Shown in pieces: positions 41,163-49,552 of a stretch of DNA of 64,000 nucleotides. A program made the translations under genes and the position numbers. The notes under the pieces were generated by a model, which had not been told where the DNA came from, did not search any database, and saw only the letters and a list, made by a program, of their open reading frames with translations. Source of the stretch: Opitutaceae bacterium (GTDB taxonomy: Bacteria > Verrucomicrobiota > Verrucomicrobiia > Opitutales > Opitutaceae); the NCBI GenBank assembly GCA_016794625.1, contig JAEUGY010000037.1, forward strand, positions 62,001-126,000, written 5' to 3'. How positions within the stretch are numbered: position 1 is the first letter of the stretch; every line of letters starts with the position of its first letter.

Positions 41163-42032
41163 ATGATTACCCTTGCTGAGGTTTGTGAGAAGGCCCTGCG
41201 CCTGCCCTGTTCCCCCGTTCTGCTGCCGCGCATCATTGAAGTCATCGCGCGCGAGGACGTGTCGGTGACGGAACTGGAAAAGGTCATCTGTCTCGACCCG
41301 GTGCTGGCCAGTTCCACGCTGCGTCTGGCCAATTCCGCCTATTTTTCGTCCGCCGACAATCGTGTGGAACGTCTGGAGGAGGCCATCCAACGCCTCGGCC
41401 TGCGGGAAATTTACCGGCTGGCGGCGCTTTCGCTCGCCGGCCGCTGGATGAGCGCCCAGGGCGACGGTTACCGCTGGGAAGCGGGCGATTTCTGCCGCAT
41501 GGCGCTCGTCACGGCGGTCGCATCGGAGTACCTGGCGGAGCAGATGAATCTTGTGGATCCGCGTGTGGCCTACACCGCCGGGTTGGTGCACGAGATCGGC
41601 AAGCTGGCGGTCGCGTATTCCTGTGGTGAACACTTTGGAGCCATTCGTGAGCATCAGCGCTCCACGGGTGGCATCTGGCTGGCCTCGGAAAAGGCGGTCC
41701 TCGGATTCAACTATGCCGAGGCGGGATCGGAATTGCTTCGCCGCTGGAATTTCCCCGCCACCCTGGTGGCGGTGGCCACCTACAATCCCCCGACGACCTC
41801 GGCTCCGGCCGAGGTGATGCCTCTGCTTGTCCATGTGCACGCCGCCAAGTACCTGGCCACGTCGATGGGCGCGGGCGTGGCGGAGGATGGATTTCTCTTC
41901 GAGCTGAATGCGCCGTTGCTGATGGAGTGGGGGTTCACCACCACCATCCTCGAGTCCGCGCTGCCCGAAGTCCTCTCCCGGGCCGGACGCCTCCTCCAGG
42001 AGAACCTCCTGCACGGCAAGGTCCGTCTCTAA
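41163..42032 (+). CDS. HDOD-domain protein
   Basis: 289 residues: an HDOD domain with the usual opening LPCSPVLLPRIIEVIARED, DPVLASSTLRLANSAYF, RLEEAIQRLGLREIYRLAA and the later HEIGKLAVAYSC and GSELLRRWNFPATLV segments. HDOD proteins are HD-like but mostly lack phosphodiesterase activity and act as signalling scaffolds, often beside two-component or motility genes. It is probably co-transcribed with cheA (17 bp) and ends at a strong terminator. There is no receiver or GGDEF domain attached. Confidence 0.9.
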   Translation: MITLAEVCEKALRLPCSPVLLPRIIEVIAREDVSVTELEKVICLDPVLASSTLRLANSAYFSSADNRVERLEEAIQRLGLREIYRLAALSLAGRWMSAQGDGYRWEAGDFCRMALVTAVASEYLAEQMNLVDPRVAYTAGLVHEIGKLAVAYSCGEHFGAIREHQRSTGGIWLASEKAVLGFNYAEAGSELLRRWNFPATLVAVATYNPPTTSAPAEVMPLLVHVHAAKYLATSMGAGVAEDGFLFELNAPLLMEWGFTTTILESALPEVLSRAGRLLQENLLHGKVRL

Positions 42033-42053
42033 AGACAGACGGCGCAGTGATTT

Positions 42054-42086
42054 GCCCGAGGGTGTTTGCCTCCCTCGGGCCTTTTT
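42054..42086 (+). terminator. Intrinsic terminator after HDOD gene
   Basis: A 9-bp stem GCCCGAGGG / CCCTCGGGC followed by CTTTTT, 22 bp after the HDOD stop codon. Confidence 0.9.
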
Positions 42087-42407
42087 ATGGACCGGGGCAG
42101 GCCCCGGGGCGAGGTTCGGGAGCATTCCCGGTGTGGAGGGAACGGGCGGAGATTCAAGTTTGCGCCGGGATGTGACGATAAGAGGAGTAGCCTTGCAGGA
42201 TACTCCGGTTCAGGACCCGGATCGATCCCCCCAAGGTGTGTTTCATAGTGTGTGTTTGTGTGGCCAACCGGCCGGGCAGAATAATGCTCGGCCGGTTTTG
42301 GCTTTCCAGGCCCCGCGACGTCGACCGTGAGCAGGAACAACCGGTCCCCGCGCCGTCGACCACGGGTGCGGTCCCCCGGGCCGTGCGCCCCAAGGGACTT
42401 TGACGCT

Positions 42408-42437
42408 GTTGTAGGCGGCCTCGATGAGGCCGCGACG
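42408..42437. repeat. Hairpin repeat, copy 1
   Basis: It begins GTTGTAGGC and has the stem GGCCTC-GAT-GAGGCC followed by GCGACG. It matches the reverse complement of the copy at 46144-46173 at 26 of 30 positions. A second small hairpin, GTCGC-TCC-GCGAC, follows directly. Confidence 0.75.
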
Positions 42438-42501
42438 TCGCTCCGCGACGCCCTCTCTCCCGGGATCCGCTTGCAGTCCGGGCACGTCCCCGACCTGTCC
42501 C

Positions 42502-45216
42502 TCAGGTCAGGTGATCGGCGGGTCGCCCTGACGTGTGGCGCTCGACGGTCTGCACGATTTCCTCAATCCGCAGCGGTTTGCGCAGCACTTCCGCCACACC
42601 GAGGAGATGCAGTTCGTCGTAGATCGCGGACGTGAGGTGTCCGCTGAGCACCACGACCGGCACGGAGATGTGGTCCCGTTGCAGGGCGACGAGGAAGTCA
42701 CGTCCGCCCAGATTTGGCATGTTCAGATCCGTGATGACCAAGTCGTAGGCCGTGGGCTCCAAGCGCACCAGAGCGAGTGCCGCCGCTCCGTCCGTCGAGC
42801 AGGTGATCCGGTGGCCCGACCGCCGCAGGGCGATGGTCATGGCGCGGGTGATCAATTCGTCGTCCTCGGCGAGCAATACGGATTTGCTGCCGGGCATCCT
42901 CGGCGCGTTGTCAACCGTATCCAGAGACGGCTGGGCTTTGGTCACCGGGGCCTCGGGACTGGGCAGGTAGACGTGAAACGTCGCCCCTTCGCCCGGTCTG
43001 TTTTCGACCTCGATCCGGCCTCCCATGGCGTTCACGGCCTTCCAGGTGATGGCGAGCCCGAATCCGGTTTTCCGATTGCTGTCGGGCCGGCTGGCGTAGG
43101 CCTCAAACAGGTGTTCGCGCGTGTGCTCATCCAACCCACCGCCGGTGTCGCTGATGGAAATGCATTGGAAAGACTCCGAAGGTGAGGGGAGGGCGCCCGG
43201 GGAAGAGAGACGCGACGCGGACGTGACCCGGGAGGTGGTGACCTTGATCACCGGTTTCCACTCGGGATGCGGTGCGCCATCGGCGATCAACCCCAGCATG
43301 GCATTGCGCGCGTTGGTCAGAAGATTCACGAGCACGTCGGACAGGAGATTAGTGGCGAAGGGCAGCGGCGGCAGGTCGCCGCCGAGCAGCACGAGCAATC
43401 GAATCCGCGGGTCGAGGGAGCGGCGGAAGAGCTCCACGGTGTCCTGCACCGTCGGGTTCAGCGGCTGCCAGTCTCCATGGACGAGGTCGTCGTTGCGACC
43501 GAGGGCGAGCAATCGTTCGCTCAACTCCAGCGTATGGGAAAATGCATGACGGACAGGCCGGATGTGTTCGTCCAACCCGCCCAGTCGCAACGCGGCCTGT
43601 TCAAGGTGGCCAAGATGGAGCATGGCGGGAGTGAAGGAAGCCTGCAGCTCCTCCGCCACCCCGCCGGCCAGTCGACCCATGGAGTCCAGCCGCTGCTTTT
43701 GCCCGGTCACGCGCTGACTTTCCCAGCGGGCGGTCAGGTCGTGCACGATCGACGCCATGCCAATCGCCACACCCGAGGCGTCGAGCAGCGGGGTGTGAGT
43801 CCAGGCGCAGAACCGCGTGGAGCCGTCGGCCAGCGTGTGCTGATGGTCGGACGAACGGTTGCCCCCGCCTCGCAACAGGGAGTACCACGCGAGTTCCAGG
43901 TCCGCGCGTTCGTGAGCGGCGAAGAGCAGAGGAATGCCGCGCTTCCCGATCGCGTCCCCGGCGGCGAGACCGAAAAGGGCCGCGGCGGCGGGATTCCAGC
44001 CTGTGATGACGAATTGGGTGTTCCATTCCACGATCGCCACCGTGGTCTGGCGCAGATGCAGTGCGAGTTTGTCCTGGGCGTGCCGCCGGGCTTCGACCGA
44101 CTGGACCTGGGCGGTGATGTCCAGCTGGGTGCCGATGACACCGACCGTTTGCTCGCCGTCGCGCATCGGGCCGATCATGCTGTGCACCGTGCGCGGCCCG
44201 TTCTCGCCGTTCGCGACGTCCTGCGTGTCGATGCTTTCCCCCCGGAGCGCGCGCTGCAGCCGGTCCATCCAAATGGCCGCCTGCTCCGGGGCGATTCCAT
44301 GACCGGGGTTGCGCAACGACTTTCCGGTGAGATCGCAGCCCCACTCCTGGCGGGCGCGCTGGTTGAAAAGGGTGAAGACCTCGCGCGTATCCACGGCCCA
44401 ACACGGGAAAGGCAGGCTGTCGAGGTAGGACTTGAGCGTCTCGGTGTTTGAGAGCAGGGCCTCCTGCCGCAAGGTCAGGGTGTGGTTGGAAAAGGCGACC
44501 CAGGCACCGGCTCCGATCAGCACGATCAATCCGAGCAACGCGATCCAGTAGGCCCGGGCGTGGGACAGACTGTGCAGCCAGGTGTGGGCGTCGAAATCCA
44601 GTCCGAGCACGGCGGAAACCCGTCCGGCGGGATCCAGGATGGGCGTGTAGGCGGTGATCCACGTACCCCAGCGGTCGGAATAAACATCGGTATCGACCAC
44701 CGTTTCCCCCGCGAAAGCGCGCTCCAACGCAGGCACCAGGCGCGAATAGGGTTCACCCACCACGGTGCGTTCCTCGCGGGCGCCTTCGAAGCGGCCGTTG
44801 CGATCGTAGTCGGTTTCCGAATCCACGAGCAGCACACCCTGGCCGGAGGCGTCGTGTCCCAGCGTATAAATGTCAGAAACCAGCGGATTGAGCGCCAGCC
44901 AGCGCTTCTGGGTCTCGATCAACTGCAGGTAGACGGCATCGTCGACCTGGGTTTCGGCCGTGATCTGATTATGTCCGAGACGCTGCATTTCCGCGGCGTA
45001 GGTCGGGCCCCAGGCTCGCAGTTGTTCGGTCAGCCGTTCCTTTTCGCGCAGTTCCGCCAGGTGCACGGCAAACGAGCCTCCGACCAGCAGGGCGGCCAGG
45101 GCGATCCAGACGGGAACCGGGACCCCCAGACCCTCGTGCCGGCGCAGCCAGAAGTGGAGGCCACCAAAGGCGGCAACACTGGCCAGGCAGAAGAGTTGAA
45201 AGTCGAGAGAGACCAT
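42502..45216 (-). CDS. Hybrid sensor kinase with PAS and receiver domains, lacking the kinase histidine
   Basis: 904 residues. Two N-terminal membrane helices (FQLFCLASVAAFGGLHFWL, VWIALAALLVGGSFAVHL) lead into an extracytoplasmic Cache-like sensor (about 70-225) and a third helix (YWIALLGLIVLIGAGAWVAF). Two PAS domains follow (about 285-500). The dimerisation helix reads GRLAGGVAEELQ, with Glu522 where HisKA domains have His. The ATPase motifs look intact (NLLTNARNAM, SDTGGGLD, TGFGLAI). A C-terminal receiver is complete (LLAEDDE, DLVITDLNMP, VLRKPLR). It is probably a pseudo-kinase whose receiver is phosphorylated by another protein. It is encoded 12 bp after cheD. Confidence 0.88.
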   Translation of the reverse strand: MVSLDFQLFCLASVAAFGGLHFWLRRHEGLGVPVPVWIALAALLVGGSFAVHLAELREKERLTEQLRAWGPTYAAEMQRLGHNQITAETQVDDAVYLQLIETQKRWLALNPLVSDIYTLGHDASGQGVLLVDSETDYDRNGRFEGAREERTVVGEPYSRLVPALERAFAGETVVDTDVYSDRWGTWITAYTPILDPAGRVSAVLGLDFDAHTWLHSLSHARAYWIALLGLIVLIGAGAWVAFSNHTLTLRQEALLSNTETLKSYLDSLPFPCWAVDTREVFTLFNQRARQEWGCDLTGKSLRNPGHGIAPEQAAIWMDRLQRALRGESIDTQDVANGENGPRTVHSMIGPMRDGEQTVGVIGTQLDITAQVQSVEARRHAQDKLALHLRQTTVAIVEWNTQFVITGWNPAAAALFGLAAGDAIGKRGIPLLFAAHERADLELAWYSLLRGGGNRSSDHQHTLADGSTRFCAWTHTPLLDASGVAIGMASIVHDLTARWESQRVTGQKQRLDSMGRLAGGVAEELQASFTPAMLHLGHLEQAALRLGGLDEHIRPVRHAFSHTLELSERLLALGRNDDLVHGDWQPLNPTVQDTVELFRRSLDPRIRLLVLLGGDLPPLPFATNLLSDVLVNLLTNARNAMLGLIADGAPHPEWKPVIKVTTSRVTSASRLSSPGALPSPSESFQCISISDTGGGLDEHTREHLFEAYASRPDSNRKTGFGLAITWKAVNAMGGRIEVENRPGEGATFHVYLPSPEAPVTKAQPSLDTVDNAPRMPGSKSVLLAEDDELITRAMTIALRRSGHRITCSTDGAAALALVRLEPTAYDLVITDLNMPNLGGRDFLVALQRDHISVPVVVLSGHLTSAIYDELHLLGVAEVLRKPLRIEEIVQTVERHTSGRPADHLT

Positions 45217-45228
45217 GGGCAGAGCCCG

Positions 45229-45750
45229 TCAGGTCAGTGAATACTGTTCCGTGCGGTCCGGCATCTTCAACGTGAGGGCGGCGGTGGAGAGTTCCAGGTG
45301 GACGGTGCGATTGACCGTTCCGCCCAGATCTTCGCCGCAGATGGGGATCTTGTAGACACCGAGAATTTTCTTCACGGAAGCCGCATTGCGCTCGCCGATT
45401 TTGAAAGGGTCCGTGCCGTTGAGCACGCTGGCGCCGCCGGCGAGGAACACCCGCATGCGTGACCGCTCCACCTTCACCCCGACCAGCGCCCGGAAAAAGA
45501 AGGGCAGGCCCGTGTCGGCAAACATCGCGGGTTGTTTGGCCGCCTTGTCGGGGGAAATGAGCGAGTCGGGCAGCATGATGTGGAGGATGCCTCCAGACCG
45601 GCTGACCGGATCAAACGCGATGATCCCCACGCAGGAACCCAGCGCGTAGGTGCTGAGGGTGACTTGGGTATTGTTCGAGACCGCCATGTCACCGACTCCG
45701 ATGACCACGCGCTGCGCGAACAGGGCTGAAACTGAGGGTGCACCGGCCAT
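45229..45750 (-). CDS. cheD: Chemoreceptor glutamine deamidase CheD
   Basis: 173 residues. The CheD signature TYALGSCVGIIAFDP (Cys40) and GGILHIMLPDS (His57) gives the catalytic pair of this cysteine-type deamidase; the GGASVLNG and IGERNAASVKKIL segments complete the fold. It deamidates receptor glutamines and can interact with CheC. The gene precedes the hybrid kinase by 12 bp. The upstream 500 bp carry hairpin repeats, so it is probably transcribed separately from the cheR-cheB group. Confidence 0.95.
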   Translation of the reverse strand: MAGAPSVSALFAQRVVIGVGDMAVSNNTQVTLSTYALGSCVGIIAFDPVSRSGGILHIMLPDSLISPDKAAKQPAMFADTGLPFFFRALVGVKVERSRMRVFLAGGASVLNGTDPFKIGERNAASVKKILGVYKIPICGEDLGGTVNRTVHLELSTAALTLKMPDRTEQYSLT

Positions 45751-46065
45751 GGATCAGGAGCGTTTTCCGTGAGATCCACGGGTTTCAACGAAGAACAAAA
45801 AAGGGGCAGGCAGCATAGACGAGCCGAGCGCGGCAATAGAGGTTACCTTCGGACTCCCTCCAGCGAACTTGAGGCGCGTTCGCCATTCTGCGCAAAAATT
45901 AGGATAAGTGCAATTTAGGCGATTTATTCTCTACGCCAAATGCTTAGAAAACGGGCCAGTTTGTCCTCGCTTGTATACATGTCCGAGGCGCGACAGGCGC
46001 CGGCCGGGGCGGTGGGACCGGGGGCAGATCTCCACCGGGTCGAACCGTCGGCGGGCAGCCGTGCT

Positions 46066-46095
46066 GTTGGAGGTGGGGTCGCCGACCCCGCGGGG
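46066..46095. repeat. Hairpin repeat, copy 2 (covarying stem)
   Basis: It begins GTTGGAGGTG and has stem GGGGTC-GCC-GACCCC. Compared with copies 1 and 3, both arms of the stem have changed together, keeping the pairing. Confidence 0.75.
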
Positions 46096-46143
46096 AATGG
46101 CGCGTCAACGAATGAAAGGATGGCTCGGGCGGGACCGGGGTCC

Positions 46144-46173
46144 CGTCGCGGCCTCTGCGAGGCCACCTCCAAC
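46144..46173. repeat. Hairpin repeat, copy 3 (inverted)
   Basis: The reverse complement begins GTTGGAGGTG with stem GGCCTC-GCA-GAGGCC and ends GCGACG. It is in opposite orientation to copies 1 and 2. A second palindrome abuts it on the left. Confidence 0.75.
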
Positions 46174-46198
46174 GGAGGGTGAACGTTCCGCTGGGATT

Positions 46199-46213
46199 GG
46201 GGTCGCTGACCCT
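46199..46213. repeat. Hairpin repeat, partial copy 4
   Basis: Stem GGGGTC-GCT-GACCCT preceded by GGGATT, resembling copy 2 with one mismatch at the end of the stem. Confidence 0.5.
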
Positions 46214-46259
46214 GCTCGAACCCCTGCGCCCAACGCGTGGGCGCACCCCTTTCCCTCGC

Positions 46260-47531
46260 TCAGGAATAAACCAACAACCGCTGACTGATCGGATTGATCA
46301 GGTTGTGGTTCCGGATCTTTGAAATGGTGGCTTGGCTGAGCATCTGACCTTCGCCCACCAGCAACAATCCATGCGGACTGTACAGTCCATTGGCCAGGAT
46401 CATGCCCGCCTCCAATTCGTCCAGCAGCACTTCTCTGACCTGCCGCGGCAGCTGGAGTAGGTGAGTGACCTTGAGGAAGAGCCGGACCGCTTCGGGATCG
46501 AGGGCGACCCCGGATTGGGCGAGGACCGACTCAATGGCTTGGTCCTTGGGCAGACCGCACTCCACGAACCAAACCGCCACCGCCAGACAACGTGCGGTCC
46601 AGGGGATGGATTGGCCGGAGAGGCCGTCGGGGAAGCCCTTGCCATCAAAGCGTTCGTGATGAGCCCGGATCGTTTCTCCCACCTCCGGATGACTGTCGAC
46701 GAAGGACGCAAGCGTCTGGCTGTAGATGGGGTGGCTGTTAATCGTCAGCCGGTCCGGATCGCTCAACCGTTCGGGATTGGTGCGGAACAGACGCAGCAAG
46801 TCGCGCGGGATGCCAATCAAACCGAGGTCACAGAGCCAGGCGCTGGCCTTGAGCGCGTGGCGTTCCGCGGGCGTGAAATGCTCGGTATCCGACATCTTCC
46901 GGGCTATCTCGACCATGGCCTTGGTTTGCCCGGCGAGGTAGGGATCGTAGGTGCTGAGGATGCGGCTGCAAAGATCGAGGGAGTGCTCGTAGCTGGTCGC
47001 GAGTTCGCGATTGGCGGCGTCGAGCGCGGTCTTCTGCGACTCCAAATCCTTCACCTGGGCGGCCAGGGTGGAATTCACGGCGCTGAGCTGCTGGTTGAGC
47101 CGCTGCGTTTCGGCCGTCAGGCGCTCGTTCTCGGCCACCAGCTGGTAGCGCGAAATGGCGTTCTTGACCGTCGCCGTGAGTTCTTCGCGCAACCATGGTT
47201 TGGCGACGAACCGGAAAATCTCCCCCTTGTTGATCGCGTCGACAATCGTCGGCAGCGACAGCACCGCGGTGATGAGAATGCGGGAGGCGAGGGGATTGAG
47301 TTTCTTGGACTCGATGAGGAAATCCAACCCCATCATTTCCGGCATACGCTGGTCGGAAATGATGACCGCAAACTCCTGCGTCCGGAGTATCTCGAGCGCT
47401 TTGAGCGGATTCGTGGTCGCGACGACGTGGTACTTCTCCCGCTCGAGGGTCTCCTTCAGCGCTGCGAGGACGATGGGTTCATCGTCGACAATCAGGAGCG
47501 AGGGAGCGGCAGAAGAAGTGACGGGCGTCAT
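46260..47531 (-). CDS. Receiver/HD-GYP-like response regulator with degenerate active site
   Basis: 423 residues. An intact receiver (LLIVDDEP, phospho-acceptor Asp60 in VIISDQRMP, Lys111) is followed by a coiled coil (about 130-180) and an HD-GYP-like domain (from about 195). In that domain the first metal His is Gln202 (AGQTKAM), the HD pair is Cys234-Asp235 (WLCDLGLIGIP), the HHE motif is kept (HHERFDG, 291-297) but GYP reads GFP, and the late ADxFDALT stretch is missing (AVAVWFVECG). It is unlikely to cut cyclic-di-GMP and may be a receptor or scaffold. It overlaps the end of the sensor kinase gene by 4 bp, so the two form a pair. Confidence 0.88.
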   Translation of the reverse strand: MTPVTSSAAPSLLIVDDEPIVLAALKETLEREKYHVVATTNPLKALEILRTQEFAVIISDQRMPEMMGLDFLIESKKLNPLASRILITAVLSLPTIVDAINKGEIFRFVAKPWLREELTATVKNAISRYQLVAENERLTAETQRLNQQLSAVNSTLAAQVKDLESQKTALDAANRELATSYEHSLDLCSRILSTYDPYLAGQTKAMVEIARKMSDTEHFTPAERHALKASAWLCDLGLIGIPRDLLRLFRTNPERLSDPDRLTINSHPIYSQTLASFVDSHPEVGETIRAHHERFDGKGFPDGLSGQSIPWTARCLAVAVWFVECGLPKDQAIESVLAQSGVALDPEAVRLFLKVTHLLQLPRQVREVLLDELEAGMILANGLYSPHGLLLVGEGQMLSQATISKIRNHNLINPISQRLLVYS

Positions 47532-49552
47532 GGGAGACGAAGCAGTTTCGCGAGTGCATCTGCTGCGTCAGACTCATTGAGGCCGGTCGGAAGGAAGAGG
47601 TCAACCTGTGCGCGCAGTCCTCCGGCAGTATTGTCGGTGGAATCCGTAAGATTGAGCGCCACGCGCAGCCCCGGATGATCGCGGCGCAGCTCCGCCAGGA
47701 AGACCCGCAGGGCGGTGTCGGCCTCGGATTGCCGGATGAATACGAAGTCCAGGCGGGCCCCCTCCTCACGGAGATGACGCCGGGCGTGCTCGAGGGTGGC
47801 GATGGTGCGGACCGACCACTCGCGCGCGCGCAGGGCGTCAACCAGCGGTCCCTCATCCGTCATATCCCGCTCGAAGTACAGACCCCGAATGGTCCGGGGA
47901 ATGACGGCCTCGCCCGGGGCGGGCGGGCGGTTGCGGTCGAGGTCGGCCAACGGCAGCACCAGCACAATGTCGGTGCCCCGTCCCTGGGTGCTGCGGGCGG
48001 CGATGCTGCCGCCGCAACTCTCGGCGAAGAGACGGGCGTGGTAGAGGCCAAGGCCGGACCCGCGCGAGGCGTCCTTGGTGGTGAAGAAGGGGTCGAAAAT
48101 CCGGGCCAGATGTGGCGGGGCAATGCCCACGCCATCGTCCGAGAAGGTCAGCTCGCCCGCCAAGGTGTTCAAGGCGGGGAGCACGGGAAGCGTGCCCGGG
48201 CCACCGGCTTCACCAGGTGGGAGCACGCGCAGGCCGATGCGGATGTCGCCGGGGCCGCGCAGGGCGTCGCGGGCGTTCATGGCGAGATTGACGATGGTCT
48301 GCCGGAAGGCGGTTTCGTCGACGAAGACCGGCCATTCCCCATCCTCGGCCGGGCCGGTGAGCTGTGTGCCGCGGGGAAGGATGACCTTGATCAGATCCAT
48401 CTGTTCGCGCACGAGCCGACCCAGGTTGAGATAGGTTTTTTCTCCGGAGGTTTCGCGGTTGAGATCGAGGATTTTCCGCACCAGCCGCTGGGCCTGACCG
48501 GCGTTCTCCTTGATCAGCCCGAGACCGTCGCGCAACGGATGCCGCATCGGCAGCGTGTTGTGATACAGTTCACTCAGCGAGAAGATGCCGGTCATGACAT
48601 TGCTGAAGTCATGCAACAGGCCGCTGGTCAGGGTGGAGAGGGATTCCTTCCAGGCGCGGCTGCTCAGGCGGTGCTCGGCGATTTTCTGGCGTGTGATGTC
48701 GAGCCAGATCCCCTCGTGACCGAGGACGAGACCTCCGGGCGTGCGCACGACCGTGCGGATGTCGAGGAGGTACAGATACGTGCCGTTTTGCGGGTTGAGC
48801 ACGCGATAGACATTGGAGAAGGGACGCGTGGCGCTCGCGTTGCGTTCCAGCTCGGCGTGGAACATGCGCTCGTCGTTCTCGTGGATAAGTCGGAGGAAGG
48901 GTTGGCCGTTCTTGGCCAGCGGCTGCGGCGGCAGGCCGACGAGGCTCTCGAAACCGGGGCCGATGAAAGCGAATGAGAAGTCCGACCGCTGGTGAAAGAC
49001 CACCCCGGGCAGGAGCGTGAGGGTTTGTTCCAGCCGGGCTTCCACCGTGCGCAGTCGGAGAAACAGTTTGGCGAACGTCGAAGCGTCAGGCGTGAAGTCG
49101 GCCAGGCCCGACCGGCGCAGCTGGGCGGTGGGCGCGAGCTCGGGCACGAGGGTGACGCTCATGGTCTCCTGAAACCGGAGCCGGTGGAGTCCAAGTCCGA
49201 GCCCCGGGGCACCGGGCGTCAGCTCGGGGAGAAAGAGGGAGTGCTCGGCTTCAAACAGGCTGGCCGGCAGTTCGCGCGACCAAGCGGGGGTCAGATCCGC
49301 CAACAGCTGGCGCAGGGATTGTCCGTTGATTTCTCCCGCGCGGGCAAAGTGCAGGTCGCTGGCCGCGATGCGGTGCGAGAGGATCCGGTCCTGCGCATCG
49401 ATCATGAACTGGGCGCACTGCGTCGGACCGCGAGGGGCTCCGCGCTCCGCGTCGACCGGCCACGGACTTCCAGGCGCCGTGCGGTTGCGCGCGGGCGGGG
49501 TGGCGGGCGGATCTTCGGCAAGGGTGGCCACCGAGGTTTCAGCTAGGGACAT
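47528..49552 (-). CDS. PAS sensor histidine kinase with C-terminal pseudo-receiver
   Basis: 674 residues, no membrane helix. The N-terminal 180 residues contain no recognised domain; a PAS domain follows (about 185-300). The kinase core is complete: SGLLHDFSNVM with the phospho-acceptor histidine, NLAMNARDAL, SDDGVGIAP and GSGLGLYHARL. The last 120 residues look like a receiver that has lost its aspartates (LYFERDMTDEG, DFVFIRQSEA), i.e. a pseudo-receiver. It overlaps cheB by 14 bp and the HD-GYP-like regulator by 4 bp, so it is probably translated with both and may connect chemotaxis or attachment signals to that regulator. Confidence 0.88.
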   Translation of the reverse strand: MSLAETSVATLAEDPPATPPARNRTAPGSPWPVDAERGAPRGPTQCAQFMIDAQDRILSHRIAASDLHFARAGEINGQSLRQLLADLTPAWSRELPASLFEAEHSLFLPELTPGAPGLGLGLHRLRFQETMSVTLVPELAPTAQLRRSGLADFTPDASTFAKLFLRLRTVEARLEQTLTLLPGVVFHQRSDFSFAFIGPGFESLVGLPPQPLAKNGQPFLRLIHENDERMFHAELERNASATRPFSNVYRVLNPQNGTYLYLLDIRTVVRTPGGLVLGHEGIWLDITRQKIAEHRLSSRAWKESLSTLTSGLLHDFSNVMTGIFSLSELYHNTLPMRHPLRDGLGLIKENAGQAQRLVRKILDLNRETSGEKTYLNLGRLVREQMDLIKVILPRGTQLTGPAEDGEWPVFVDETAFRQTIVNLAMNARDALRGPGDIRIGLRVLPPGEAGGPGTLPVLPALNTLAGELTFSDDGVGIAPPHLARIFDPFFTTKDASRGSGLGLYHARLFAESCGGSIAARSTQGRGTDIVLVLPLADLDRNRPPAPGEAVIPRTIRGLYFERDMTDEGPLVDALRAREWSVRTIATLEHARRHLREEGARLDFVFIRQSEADTALRVFLAELRRDHPGLRVALNLTDSTDNTAGGLRAQVDLFLPTGLNESDAADALAKLLRLP

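Larger units (their letters stand above)
42033..42501. other. Intergenic region with terminator and hairpin repeat
   Basis: 470 bp between the convergent HDOD and hybrid-kinase genes. It holds the terminator of the cheA-HDOD unit and one copy of the hairpin repeat family. No gene-like frame was recognised; the open frames are GC-biased and without family features. Confidence 0.5.
45751..46259. other. Repeat-bearing region between the HD-GYP and cheD genes
   Basis: 510 bp without a convincing gene. It contains three hairpin repeats of one family near the HD-GYP stop, another palindrome (GGGACC-GG-GGTCCC, 46131-46144) and, next to cheD, an AT-rich stretch (near 45890-45930) that includes ATTCTGCGCAAAAATTAGG, loosely like the BMC-region element. 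The cheD promoter is probably there. Confidence 0.45.

Noticed and set aside
42033..46259. CRISPR array
   Set aside because: The repeats are few, irregularly spaced, occur in both orientations and have variable stems; no cas genes are present.
45908..46288. Plus-strand frame between the HD-GYP and cheD genes
   Set aside because: The translation is Arg/Pro-rich, runs through the hairpin repeats and shows no domain; treated as non-coding.
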